Source: Rhizobium sp. BK313 (GTDB taxonomy: Bacteria > Pseudomonadota > Alphaproteobacteria > Rhizobiales > Rhizobiaceae). From it: DNA of 64,000 nt. Position 1 is the stretch's first letter. Each line of letters opens with the position of its first letter. Below the pieces are notes generated by a model, which worked only from the letters and a program-made list of their open reading frames with translations, searched no databases and had not been told where the DNA came from. Shown piece after piece: positions 45,794 to 54,620 of this stretch. The DNA is taken from the NCBI RefSeq assembly GCF_014193655.1, contig NZ_JACHZQ010000015.1, positions 16,957-80,956 on the forward strand, written 5' to 3'. The translations under genes were made by a program, and so were the position numbers.

Positions 45794-45820
45794 TGTGTGT
45801 TTTCCGTTCTGTTCGCGCGA

Positions 45821-45884
45821 GCCTTAGGCATGATCCCGAAAAGTGTGAAGCGGTTTTCGGAAAAGATCACGCCCACTCTAAGGC
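45821..45884. repeat. Palindromic repeat between hisH and hisA (RIME-like family)
   Basis: Nested inverted repeat: outer arms GCCTTAG / CTAAGGC (45821-45827, 45878-45884), TGATC / GATCA, and CCGAAAA / TTTTCGG around a short centre. The right arm carries the last bases of hisH including its TAG stop, so the element has been absorbed into the gene end. A shorter relative is at 58864-58906. Confidence 0.75.
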
Positions 45885-46528
45885 TTCCAGCGCAGGAAAT
45901 TGGCGATCAGGGCGAGGCCGAGCTTCTGGCTCTTTTCCGGATGGAATTGCGAGCCGGCCATGTTGTCGCGGCCGACAAAGGCGGTCATCGGGCCGCCATA
46001 GCCGGTCGTGGCGATGACATCGTCCGCGTGATCGGCGGCCAGATGGTAGGAATGCACGAAATAGGCATGCAGCCCGTCCGGCCCGGTCGGAATCCCGTCG
46101 AAGAGCGCATGCGGGTGCCTGAGGTCCAGTGTGTTCCAGCCGATCTGTGGGATTTTCAGCGCGGGATCGTCGGGCGTCATCTCCTTGACGTCGCCCTTGA
46201 TCCAGCCGAACCCCTGCGTAATCGTCTTTTCCAGCCCACGCGACGACATGAGCTGCATGCCGACGCAGATACCGAGGAATGGGCGAGCCTTATGCTCCAC
46301 CAAATCGATCACCGCTTCCGTCATGCCGGAAACGGCGTCGAGTCCGCGGCGGCAGTCGGCATAGGCGCCGACGCCCGGAAGCACGATGCGGTCGGCGGTG
46401 GCGACGCGTTCGGCATCGTCAGTCAGATCGATTTCGGCATCGATGCCGGCTTCGCGGGCGGCGCGTTCGAAGGCCTTGGTGGCCGAGCGCAGGTTGCCTG
46501 AGCCGTAGTCGATTATTGCGACGCGCAT
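45878..46528 (-). CDS. hisH: Imidazole glycerol phosphate synthase subunit HisH (glutamine amidotransferase)
   Basis: Supplies ammonia to HisF from glutamine. The 216-residue class I amidotransferase starts MRVAIIDYGSGNLRS and has the nucleophile Cys in PFLGICVGMQLM near residue 87, with the His/Glu pair in FHPEKS near the C-terminus. Its last codons and stop lie within a palindromic repeat. It starts 2 bp after the DUF2628 gene. Confidence 0.96.
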   Translation of the reverse strand: MRVAIIDYGSGNLRSATKAFERAAREAGIDAEIDLTDDAERVATADRIVLPGVGAYADCRRGLDAVSGMTEAVIDLVEHKARPFLGICVGMQLMSSRGLEKTITQGFGWIKGDVKEMTPDDPALKIPQIGWNTLDLRHPHALFDGIPTGPDGLHAYFVHSYHLAADHADDVIATTGYGGPMTAFVGRDNMAGSQFHPEKSQKLGLALIANFLRWKP

Positions 46529-46530
46529 AT

Positions 46531-47013
46531 TCAGCGTCCTCCATCATAGCCGGGAAGGCCGAAACTCGGTCCGCTGCGGCTTGGGCTATTGTTTGGAGAG
46601 GAAGGAATATCCCAATTATTCGCACGGATATGCTCTTCCATCTTCGGCTCGATGCCGGAGAAATGGATCTCTTCGGCCGTCGCCAGATTAGGCGCTGAAA
46701 CCAGACCTTCCGCCTTCCATCCGCCCGCAACGAGGTTTCGGCAGAAAGCGTTGGGGCCTTCGAGCGCCGCGAGGACGCGCACACCGAGCAGGATCGTGAT
46801 ACCGGCGGCGAAAAAACCCGGTTGGCGCATCAATTCCAAGGCGATGCCCTGCAGCAGAAGGGCGGCGATGGCCTGCAGCCACAGCCGGTGAAAAAGCATC
46901 CACAGTGTCGGAAACAAAAAGGCTGTCCAGGAAAAGCCGTCGCGGATGAAGCGCGTCTTGATCTGGCTTCTGTCCGGCCCTCCGGGTGGCGTCAAAATCA
47001 AATAGCTTGCCAT
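46531..47013 (-). CDS. DUF2628 membrane protein within the his operon
   Basis: A 160-residue protein with a hydrophobic central part: a segment near residues 29-45 (WTAFLFPTLWMLFHRLW), one near 48-58, and one near 66-85 (FFAAGITILLGVRVLAALEG). The tail is Ser/Pro/Gly-rich and probably disordered. The NAFCRNLVAGGW segment fits the DUF2628 family, which has no known function. It is tightly packed between hisB (25 bp) and hisH (2 bp). The ATG at 47013 follows GAAAGTGAAGAG. Confidence 0.82.
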   Translation of the reverse strand: MASYLILTPPGGPDRSQIKTRFIRDGFSWTAFLFPTLWMLFHRLWLQAIAALLLQGIALELMRQPGFFAAGITILLGVRVLAALEGPNAFCRNLVAGGWKAEGLVSAPNLATAEEIHFSGIEPKMEEHIRANNWDIPSSPNNSPSRSGPSFGLPGYDGGR

Positions 47014-47038
47014 CTCTTCACTTTCCCCATGATGGGGC

Positions 47039-47647
47039 TCAGGCGAGTGTGCCCTTGGTCGAGGGCACGCGGCCTGCCTGCCGCGGATCGATCTCGGTTG
47101 CCGTGCGCAGCGCGCGGGCAACGGCCTTGAAGCATGTCTCGGCTATATGGTGATTGTTGGCGCCATAATGGTTGAGGATATGCAGCGTGATGCCGGCATT
47201 CTGCGCGAGCGCCTGGAAGAATTCGCGCACCAGCTCGGTATCGAAAGTGCCGATCTTCGGGGCACTGAAGGCGACGTTCCAGACGAGGAAGGGCCGGCCG
47301 GACAGATCGACCGCCGCCTTCGTCATCGTCTCGTCCATGGCGAGATCGATCGAGGCATAGCGCGTGATGCCGCGCCGATCGCCCAGTGCTTTGGCAATGG
47401 CCTGGCCGATGGCGATGCCGGTGTCCTCGACCGCGTGGTGATCGTCAACATGCAGGTCGCCCTTGGTGTCGATCTCCATGTCGATCAGCGAATGCCGCGA
47501 AAGCTGCTCCAGCATATGGTCGAAGAAGCCTACGCCCGTCGAAATCGTCGACTTGCCGCTGCCGTCGATGTTGACGGACACGGAGACCGAGGTCTCGTTG
47601 GTCTTGCGGGAAACGCTTGCCGTGCGGCTCGCTGCGGTCTCTGCCAT
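47039..47647 (-). CDS. hisB: Imidazoleglycerol-phosphate dehydratase
   Basis: Sixth step of histidine synthesis. The 202-residue monofunctional HisB has the metal-binding repeats FDHMLEQLSRHS and HVDDHHAVEDTGIA (about residues 69-82), and a second HH pair in NNHHIAETCFKAVARAL near the C-terminus. The ATG at 47647 follows TGGAG; an ATG 12 bases upstream is less well placed. It is the first gene of the his run and is divergent from hslV. Confidence 0.96.
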   Translation of the reverse strand: MAETAASRTASVSRKTNETSVSVSVNIDGSGKSTISTGVGFFDHMLEQLSRHSLIDMEIDTKGDLHVDDHHAVEDTGIAIGQAIAKALGDRRGITRYASIDLAMDETMTKAAVDLSGRPFLVWNVAFSAPKIGTFDTELVREFFQALAQNAGITLHILNHYGANNHHIAETCFKAVARALRTATEIDPRQAGRVPSTKGTLA

Positions 47648-47765
47648 GGGCTGCTCCATCAGGATGACGGCCGTTCCTTATCAGGCACATCGGCAAATAT
47701 CCAGAAGTTAAGTCAGTATCGACTTATCTAGCCGGCTTACATGCATCATTCCGAAATAGCGGCCA

Positions 47766-47794
47766 TTTGCAATCGCAAAAAGCCCTCTTACATA
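47766..47794 (+). promoter_or_regulatory. Candidate promoter upstream of hslV
   Basis: TTTGCAA (47766-47772) and CTTACATA (47787-47794) are spaced like -35 and -10 elements, with about 16 bp between the cores. They weakly resemble the alphaproteobacterial RpoH pattern expected for a heat-shock gene. A small GC hairpin (AAGCCCT / AGGGCTT) overlaps the -10 side. Confidence 0.3.
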
Positions 47795-47861
47795 GGGCTT
47801 GACGGGGCCGAAACGCGGCCCGGCAGAAAGCCCGCCAAAATGGGGGCAAACAGGTGTTTAC

Positions 47862-48389
47862 ATGACGACAATTGTGACTATTCGCAAGGGTGGCAAGGTT
47901 GTGATGGCTGGCGATGGCCAGGTCAGCCTCGGCCAGACCGTAATGAAGGGCAATGCCCGCAAGGTTCGCCGCATCGGCAAGGGTGACGTGATCGCCGGTT
48001 TCGCCGGTGCGACCGCCGATGCCTTTACGCTGCTTGAGCGGCTTGAAAAGAAGCTCGAACAATATCCGGGTCAGCTGATGCGCGCGGCCGTCGAGCTCGC
48101 CAAGGACTGGCGCACGGACAAATATCTGCGCAATCTCGAAGCGATGATGCTGGTCGCCGATAAGACCGTGACGCTCGCCGTCACCGGCAACGGCGATGTG
48201 CTCGAGCCGGAACACGGCGCCATGGCGATCGGCTCCGGCGGTAATTTTGCACTCGCCGCCGCTCGCGCTCTGATGGATACCGACAAATCGGCAGAGGACG
48301 TCGCCCGCCGCGCGCTCGACATCGCCGCCGACATTTGCGTCTACACCAACCATAATGTGGTGGTCGAGACGCTCGACTCCGAAGCCTAA
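47862..48389 (+). CDS. hslV: ATP-dependent protease subunit HslV
   Basis: The proteolytic subunit of the HslVU (ClpQY) heat-shock protease. The 175-residue proteasome-beta-like protein begins MTTIVTIRKGGK; Thr2 becomes the N-terminal nucleophile after removal of Met, and AGDGQVSLGQTVMKGNARKV follows. The ATG at 47862 is set by this active-site requirement, and an upstream frame would not place Thr at the N-terminus. hslU starts 42 bp downstream. Confidence 0.97.
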   Translation: MTTIVTIRKGGKVVMAGDGQVSLGQTVMKGNARKVRRIGKGDVIAGFAGATADAFTLLERLEKKLEQYPGQLMRAAVELAKDWRTDKYLRNLEAMMLVADKTVTLAVTGNGDVLEPEHGAMAIGSGGNFALAAARALMDTDKSAEDVARRALDIAADICVYTNHNVVVETLDSEA

Positions 48390-48431
48390 TTCCTCTCTTG
48401 ATTGTTTCTAGCCCTGACGGGAAACGCACGA

Positions 48432-49739
48432 ATGACCACTTTTTCCCCCCGCGAGATCGTTTCCGAACTCGACCGTTATATTGTCGGCCAGCATGAGGCC
48501 AAACGCGCCGTGGCGATTGCACTGCGCAACCGCTGGCGACGGCAACAGCTGGAGCCCGACCTGCGCGACGAAGTCATGCCCAAGAACATCCTGATGATCG
48601 GCCCGACCGGTGTTGGCAAGACGGAAATCTCTCGCCGTCTCGCCAAACTCGCCGGCGCCCCCTTCATCAAGGTGGAAGCCACGAAGTTCACCGAAGTCGG
48701 CTATGTCGGCCGCGACGTCGAACAGATCGTCCGCGATCTCGTCGAAGTCGGTATCGGCCTGGTGCGCGAAAAGAAGCGCGCCGAAGTCCAGGCCAAGGCG
48801 CATATGAGTGCCGAGGAGCGTGTGCTCGATGCCCTGGTCGGCTCGACCGCCTCGCCGGCGACGCGCGACAGCTTCCGCAAGAAGCTGCGCGACGGCCAGT
48901 TGGACGACAAGGAAATCGACATCGAAGTTGCCGATAGCGGTTCCGGCATGCCCGGCTTCGAAATTCCCGGCATGCCCGGCGCCAACATCGGTGTGCTCAA
49001 CCTGTCCGAAATGTTCGGAAAGGCCATGGGCGGCCGCACCAAGAAGGTGCGCACTACGGTGAAGGAGTCCTATAAGGAGCTGATCCGCGACGAATCCGAT
49101 AAGCTGATCGACAACGAGGCGATCCAGCGCGAAGCGGTGCAATCGGCCGAAAATGACGGCATCGTCTTCCTCGACGAGATCGACAAGATCGCCGCCCGCG
49201 ACGGCGGCATGGGTGCCGGCGTCTCGCGCGAAGGCGTGCAGCGCGACCTGCTGCCGCTGGTCGAAGGCACGACGGTTTCGACCAAATACGGTCCGGTGAA
49301 GACCGACCATATTCTCTTCATCGCCTCCGGCGCGTTCCATGTGTCGAAGCCCTCGGATCTCCTGCCGGAATTGCAGGGCCGTCTGCCGATCCGTGTCGAA
49401 CTAAGGCCGCTGAGCAAAGAGGATTTCCGCCGCATCCTGACCGAGCCGGAAGCCAGCCTCATCCGCCAGTACAAGGCGCTGATGGAAACGGAAGACCTGA
49501 AGCTCGATTTCACCGATGACGCCATCGACGCTTTGGCCGATGTCGCCGTGCACCTGAACTCCACCGTCGAGAACATCGGCGCTCGCCGCCTGCAGACGGT
49601 GATGGAGCGGGTGTTGGACGAGATCTCCTACAATGCCTCGGATCGCGCCGGCGTGTCGGTGACCATAGATGCCGACTATGTGCGTGAACATGTTGGCGAT
49701 CTCGCAACCAACACCGACCTGTCGCGCTTCATCCTCTAA
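48432..49739 (+). CDS. hslU: ATP-dependent protease ATPase subunit HslU
   Basis: AAA+ unfoldase that feeds substrates to HslV. The 435-residue product has FSPREIVSELDRYIVGQ at the N-terminus, the Walker A GPTGVGKTEI (about residues 57-66), an intermediate domain (about 110-230), Walker B FLDEIDKIA, and a C-terminal tail ending DLSRFIL that docks into HslV. It forms an operon with hslV. A RIME-like repeat follows the stop. Confidence 0.97.
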   Translation: MTTFSPREIVSELDRYIVGQHEAKRAVAIALRNRWRRQQLEPDLRDEVMPKNILMIGPTGVGKTEISRRLAKLAGAPFIKVEATKFTEVGYVGRDVEQIVRDLVEVGIGLVREKKRAEVQAKAHMSAEERVLDALVGSTASPATRDSFRKKLRDGQLDDKEIDIEVADSGSGMPGFEIPGMPGANIGVLNLSEMFGKAMGGRTKKVRTTVKESYKELIRDESDKLIDNEAIQREAVQSAENDGIVFLDEIDKIAARDGGMGAGVSREGVQRDLLPLVEGTTVSTKYGPVKTDHILFIASGAFHVSKPSDLLPELQGRLPIRVELRPLSKEDFRRILTEPEASLIRQYKALMETEDLKLDFTDDAIDALADVAVHLNSTVENIGARRLQTVMERVLDEISYNASDRAGVSVTIDADYVREHVGDLATNTDLSRFIL

Positions 49740-49750
49740 CAGAAGTTCGG

Positions 49751-49858
49751 CTAGAGCATCCCGCTTTCGGGTGGAATCACCGGAAAGCGGATAAGATGCT
49801 CTAGATTCAAAAAGCTAGAGCGGCCTTTGTGCGTTCGAATGAACGCACGGCGCTCTAG
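49751..49858. repeat. RIME-like intergenic mosaic element (two palindromes, 108 bp)
   Basis: Two adjacent imperfect palindromes. The first has arms CTAGAGCATC / GATGCTCTAG and an inner CCGCTTTC / GAAAGCGG. The second has arms CTAGAGCG / CGCTCTAG and an inner GTGCGTTC / GAACGCAC. Size and two-palindrome layout fit the Rhizobium-specific intergenic mosaic elements described in rhizobia. It lies 11 bp after hslU and could also end that transcript. Confidence 0.85.
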
Positions 49859-50012
49859 TGACGGCATCTTGAAATATTAATCACTCGACAGCGGGCCGTT
49901 AACTTTTTAGTTAGGGGCCCGTTTCTTTGCGTGGGATGGCTTTATTCGGCCAAGATTGTCCGTCAGGCAGCCGCATTGAAACATCGGATGAAACTTCGAC
50001 AGGGCAGCCATC

Positions 50013-50966
50013 GTGCGACGCATACTGATCACCCTTCTTCTGGCGGTTGTCAGCCTCTCCTGGATACCGGCCTATGCGGATGCGGCGGCCATGGTGCCGC
50101 CGGGCAATCGCAACGCCGAGCAGCCGGCGATCCCCGGCGCCTCCGTGCGCCGCACCAAGGGCACGAATTCGACCTTCGAGCGCAAATACCAGAAAGTCCA
50201 CGAACTGCTGGCGACCGACACCAGGCTGATGTCGAAGATCAAGTCGACCGCGCGCGCCTACGGCATCGATCCGATCCATATCATCGGCGCGCTGGTCGGC
50301 GAACATACCTATAATGTCGACGCCTATGACGGCCTGCAGTCCTATTACGTCAAAGCCGCCTCCTATGCCGGCCAGAGTTTCCGCTTCGCCTATGACGGCG
50401 AAAGCGTTGATGATTTTGTCGCCCGGCCGCAATTCGATGCCTGCAAAGGCAAGGGGGATTCGTACAGCCTTTGGACCTGCCGCGAAGATATCTGGGAGAG
50501 CGATTTCCGGGGCAAGAAGGTCGGCGGCAAATCCTTCCCGGACAATCGTTTCAGCGCCGTGTTTTTCCAGCCCTTCTATGCCGGCCAGACCTTTGGCCTC
50601 GGCCAGGTCAACCCGCTGACGGCGCTGGAGCTTTCCGATCTCGTCAGCAGCACGTCGGGCATAGCGAAGCTGGATGAAAAGGATGCCGGCGGCGTTTACA
50701 AGGCCATCATGGATCCGGATCTGTCGCTGGCCTTCGTTGCCGCCTCGATCCGCAAGTCGATCGACGACTATCGTTCGATCGCCGGCATGGACATCTCCGG
50801 CAATCCGGGCATCACGGCGACGCTCTACAATGTCGGCAATTCACGCCAGCGCGCCGCAGCGCTCGCCGCCAAGAATCGGGGGGCCGCGCAGCCGGTCTGG
50901 CCGGAAGAAAATTACTATGGCTGGCTGATCAATGACAAGCTGGACGATCTGAAGTCGCTGCTCTAG
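50013..50966 (+). CDS. DUF1402 exported protein, lytic-transglycosylase-like
   Basis: A 317-residue exported protein with a signal peptide (about residues 1-22, RRILITLLLAVVSLSWIPAYA). DUF1402 has no assigned function. Several residues line up in order with family 1 lytic transglycosylases: Glu97 in LVGEHTYN, GLGQ (195-198), YNVG (272-275) and NYYGW (300-304). A Cys pair (144, 156) could form a disulfide. The start is GTG at 50013. It lies after the RIME-like repeat, 48 bp upstream of the P450 gene. Confidence 0.8.
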   Translation: MRRILITLLLAVVSLSWIPAYADAAAMVPPGNRNAEQPAIPGASVRRTKGTNSTFERKYQKVHELLATDTRLMSKIKSTARAYGIDPIHIIGALVGEHTYNVDAYDGLQSYYVKAASYAGQSFRFAYDGESVDDFVARPQFDACKGKGDSYSLWTCREDIWESDFRGKKVGGKSFPDNRFSAVFFQPFYAGQTFGLGQVNPLTALELSDLVSSTSGIAKLDEKDAGGVYKAIMDPDLSLAFVAASIRKSIDDYRSIAGMDISGNPGITATLYNVGNSRQRAAALAAKNRGAAQPVWPEENYYGWLINDKLDDLKSLL

Positions 50967-51014
50967 ACTTCGGGGACTGTCGGGAAAATAAGGTTTTCGA
51001 GGAGATTCGATCTC

Positions 51015-52409
51015 ATGGATATGATTTCGGAAGTCTTCTCTCCGCCGGCCCCGACCCCTCGTACCGTCCCGCCGTCGCGGCTGACGATCATTCGTACCAT
51101 CCTGCGCAATCCGCTCGAGCTCTGGGGCGAGCCCTCCTATACGCTGCCGTGGATCATGACGCGCTTCTTTCGTGAGCGCACGCTGATCGTCAACGATCCC
51201 GGCCTGATCAAGCATGTGCTGGTCGACAATGCTTCGAATTACCGCATGTCCGATATTCGCCAGCTGGTGCTCAGGCCGATCCTGCGCGACGGCCTGCTGA
51301 CGGCGGAAGGTCCGGTCTGGAAGCGATCGCGCAAGGCGGTAGCCCCGGTCTTCACGCCACGCCACGCCCAGGGCTTTGCCGGCCAGATGCTGAGCCAGAG
51401 CGAAGCCTATGTTCGCAAATACGAGGACGCCGGCAGCGACGGCAAGGTTTTCGACATCGCCATCGATATGACCGAGTTGACTTTTGCCGTCCTCGCCGAA
51501 ACGTTGTTTTCCGGTGAGATCGTTACCGAAAGCGGCCATTTCGCCGACGACGTCAACCAGCTTCTGCACCGCATGGGTCGGGTCGATCCGATGGACCTTC
51601 TGCGTGCCCCCTCCTGGGTGCCGCGCGTTACCCGCATCGGTGGCCAGAAGGTGCTCGACAAGTTTCGTGGCATCGTCCGCAACACGATGAACCTTCGTCT
51701 CGACAAGATGCGCAGGGATCGCGCGAGCGCTCCCGATGATTTCCTGACGCTGCTATTGGAAAAGGCCGGCCCCGACGGCCTGACCATGGAGGAGATCGAG
51801 GACAATATCCTCACCTTCATCGGCGCCGGCCATGAGACGACGGCCCGTGCGCTGGCCTGGACGCTCTACTGCGTCGCGAATACCCCGCACATCCGCGAGG
51901 CCATGGAAGCGGAAATCGACCAGGTGCTTGCCAGCGGCGCCCAGCCTGTGGCCTGGCTCGACCTGATGCCGCATGTCCGTGCCGCTTTTGAGGAGGCGAT
52001 GCGCCTCTATCCGCCGGCGCCTTCCATCAACCGCGCCTCGATTGCCGAAGACGTATGGACAAGCCCTGGCGGTGAGCGTGTCGAGATTCCGGCTGGGATC
52101 ACCGTGCTGATCATGCCGTGGACACTGCATCGTCACGCGCTTTATTGGGACAAACCGCGTGCCTTCATGCCCGAACGCTTCCTCCCGGAGAATCGCGGTA
52201 AGATCAACCGCTTCCAATACCTGCCCTTCGGCGCCGGCCCCCGTGTCTGCATCGGTGCCACCTTCGCCCTTCAAGAAGCCGTCATCGCCCTTGCCGTCAT
52301 GATGCACCGCTTCCGTTTCGATTTGACTGACAAGACCAATCCCTGGCCGGTGCAGAAGCTGACGACGCAGCCACAAGGCGGGCTGCCGATGCGCGTGACC
52401 AGGCGATAG
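51015..52409 (+). CDS. Cytochrome P450
   Basis: A 464-residue soluble P450. It has the I-helix oxygen-activating AGHETT (residues 271-276), the ExxR pair in FEEAMR (Glu327, Arg330), the PERF-type region FMPERFLPEN, and the haem loop FGAGPRVCIG with Cys412 as the iron ligand. No fused reductase or nearby ferredoxin gene is present, so it must use partners encoded elsewhere. The layout (long K'-to-haem region, 460 residues) resembles CYP4/CYP102-type fatty-acid hydroxylases, but the substrate is unknown. Confidence 0.93.
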   Translation: MDMISEVFSPPAPTPRTVPPSRLTIIRTILRNPLELWGEPSYTLPWIMTRFFRERTLIVNDPGLIKHVLVDNASNYRMSDIRQLVLRPILRDGLLTAEGPVWKRSRKAVAPVFTPRHAQGFAGQMLSQSEAYVRKYEDAGSDGKVFDIAIDMTELTFAVLAETLFSGEIVTESGHFADDVNQLLHRMGRVDPMDLLRAPSWVPRVTRIGGQKVLDKFRGIVRNTMNLRLDKMRRDRASAPDDFLTLLLEKAGPDGLTMEEIEDNILTFIGAGHETTARALAWTLYCVANTPHIREAMEAEIDQVLASGAQPVAWLDLMPHVRAAFEEAMRLYPPAPSINRASIAEDVWTSPGGERVEIPAGITVLIMPWTLHRHALYWDKPRAFMPERFLPENRGKINRFQYLPFGAGPRVCIGATFALQEAVIALAVMMHRFRFDLTDKTNPWPVQKLTTQPQGGLPMRVTRR

Positions 52410-52497
52410 GATTGTTTTTGCCGCTTTGTAGCTAGCGGATCAGGCGGGAAGGGTGCGATAACAGCATCACCCTTCGTTCAAAGGATTAGACATCTCC

Positions 52498-54501
52498 GTG
52501 ACATCTCATTTCCTGCTCGGCATCGACACCGGTGGAACCTATACCGATGCCGTTCTCTTCCATGAAACCGATGGCGTTGTCGCCAAGGCGAAATCACTGA
52601 CCACGCGACATGATTTGGCTGTCGGTATCGCCGGCGCTGTCGATGCGGTCATCGCCAGGGCCGCCGTTCCGGTATCCGCGATCGGTCTCGTATCGCTGTC
52701 GACAACGCTCGCCACCAACGCGCTGGTCGAAGGGCAGGGTGGCCGCGCCGGGTTGGTGATGATCGGCTTTGGACCTGACGATTTGAAGCGCGATGGTCTG
52801 GCCGAGGCGCTGGGGTCCGATCCCCTGCTGTTCCTGCCCGGTGGCCACAACGTTCACGGCAACGAGAGCCCGCTCGATCTCACGGCTCTAGAAGAGGCGC
52901 TGCCGGAGCTTTCGAAGAATGTTTCGTCCTTCGCAATTGCCGGTTATTTCGCCGTGCGCAACCCGGCTCATGAAATTCGCGTGCGTGACCGCATCCGCGA
53001 GCTGTCCCATCTGCCGGTCACCTGCAGCCACGAACTCTCCTCCAAGCTCGGTGGTCCGCGCCGGGCGCTGACGACCCTTCTGAATGCCCGGCTGGTGTCG
53101 ATGATCGACCGACTGGTCGGCGCCTGCGAAGGATTTCTCGCCGCGCGCGGCATTGCGGCGCCGATGATGGTGGTGCGCGGGGATGGTGCGCTGATCTCGG
53201 CCGCCGAAGCCAAGCTCCGTCCGATCGAAACCATTCTGTCCGGCCCGGCGGCGAGCCTTGTCGGTGCGCGTTACCTGACGGGTCTCGATGAGGCCGTGGT
53301 TTCGGATATTGGTGGCACCACCACCGATGTCGCCGTCATGGAGGCCGGCCGGCCACGGCTCGACGCGGACGGCGCCGTGGTCGGCGGCTATCGCACCATG
53401 GTCGAAGCGGTCGCCATGCGCACCTATGGCCTCGGCGGCGATTCCGAGGTGAAGATCAACGACCGCGGCCTTGTCGCCGCCTTCGAGCTCGGGCCGCGAC
53501 GTCTGCTGCCGCTCAGCCTCGTTGCCCATATGCATAGTCAGGCCGTCACCGGCGTGCTGGAGCAGCAGCTCCGCGCGCCGCATCTCGGCCGCAACGTCGG
53601 CCGCTTTGCCGTGCGTACCGGCGTGCCGGATCATCTGGCAAGCGGCTTGCTGCCGTTGGAACAGGCGCTGTTCGACAAAATCGGCTCGGTACCTCTACCG
53701 CTCGAACAGCTTCTGACGTCGACATCGCAGAAAGCGACTCTGGACCGCCTGGTCGCCCGTGGCCTCGTGCACCTTTGCGGCCTGACACCATCGGACGCCA
53801 TGCATGTGCTTGGCCGGCAAGACCAGTGGAATGCGGAAGCCGCTCGGCTGGGTCTCGCGCTGGCAATGCGGATGAAGGACGGTTCCGGCCGTGCGATTGC
53901 CGGGTCTGTGGAGGAGTTGGCGCAAAAGATCGTCGATCGCCTGACCCGCCAATCCGCCGATGTCATTCTCGCCGCCTGCCTCGCGGAGGACGGGGTCGCC
54001 GATCTCCATCCGGCCAAGTCGATTTCGATCGACCGCGCTTTGCGTCGTGCGCCGGGCATCGCCCGTTTTGCCGTTTCGCTCGATCGTCCCTTGGTCGGTC
54101 TCGGGGCTTCCGCCCCTGTCTACTACCCCGCCATCGCCGCGATGCTGGCGAGCGAAAGTGCGATTCCCCGTGATTCGGATGTGGCAAACGCGATCGGCGC
54201 CGTCGTCGGCCAGGTCCGCACAAGTGCCACGGTGTTCGTCACCATGCCCGAGGATGGCATTTATGTGCTGAACGGGGCAGGCGAGACTTTGCGTTTTACC
54301 GACGAGCAGAGGAGCTTTTCCTTAGCGCGTGAACGGGCGATCGAGGTGGCGACGGCACAGGCGCGATTGAACGGTGCCACGGATCCCGTCATCGCCTTGG
54401 ACGAACAGGTCGATGCGCCGGAAATCGAGGGCAATCGCAAGCTGGTCGAGGCGCGCTTCATCGCCACCGCCAGCGGCCGTCCGCGTATAGCTGCAGGCTG
54501 A
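52498..54501 (+). CDS. Hydantoinase/oxoprolinase family protein, HyuA-like
   Basis: A 667-residue protein with the actin-like ATPase signature LLGIDTGGTYTDAVLF at the N-terminus, a middle VVSDIGGTTTDVAVM (about residues 266-280), and ILSGPAASLVGA before it. HyuA-type subunits usually act with HyuB in ATP-dependent ring opening of hydantoins or oxoproline, or as acetone carboxylase-like enzymes. No hyuB lies beside it, so its reaction is undefined. The start is GTG at 52498. It stands 88 bp after the P450 gene. Confidence 0.85.
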   Translation: MTSHFLLGIDTGGTYTDAVLFHETDGVVAKAKSLTTRHDLAVGIAGAVDAVIARAAVPVSAIGLVSLSTTLATNALVEGQGGRAGLVMIGFGPDDLKRDGLAEALGSDPLLFLPGGHNVHGNESPLDLTALEEALPELSKNVSSFAIAGYFAVRNPAHEIRVRDRIRELSHLPVTCSHELSSKLGGPRRALTTLLNARLVSMIDRLVGACEGFLAARGIAAPMMVVRGDGALISAAEAKLRPIETILSGPAASLVGARYLTGLDEAVVSDIGGTTTDVAVMEAGRPRLDADGAVVGGYRTMVEAVAMRTYGLGGDSEVKINDRGLVAAFELGPRRLLPLSLVAHMHSQAVTGVLEQQLRAPHLGRNVGRFAVRTGVPDHLASGLLPLEQALFDKIGSVPLPLEQLLTSTSQKATLDRLVARGLVHLCGLTPSDAMHVLGRQDQWNAEAARLGLALAMRMKDGSGRAIAGSVEELAQKIVDRLTRQSADVILAACLAEDGVADLHPAKSISIDRALRRAPGIARFAVSLDRPLVGLGASAPVYYPAIAAMLASESAIPRDSDVANAIGAVVGQVRTSATVFVTMPEDGIYVLNGAGETLRFTDEQRSFSLARERAIEVATAQARLNGATDPVIALDEQVDAPEIEGNRKLVEARFIATASGRPRIAAG

Positions 54502-54620
54502 TTATTTCTCAGAATGCACAAATCTTTAGAACTATTGCCAAATTGACGGAAAGCGAAACCGCCCGCAAACTGGCAGCATGTAAAAACTGAGCCGTAGGAC
54601 GGCCGTGAGGAGTGATGGGT

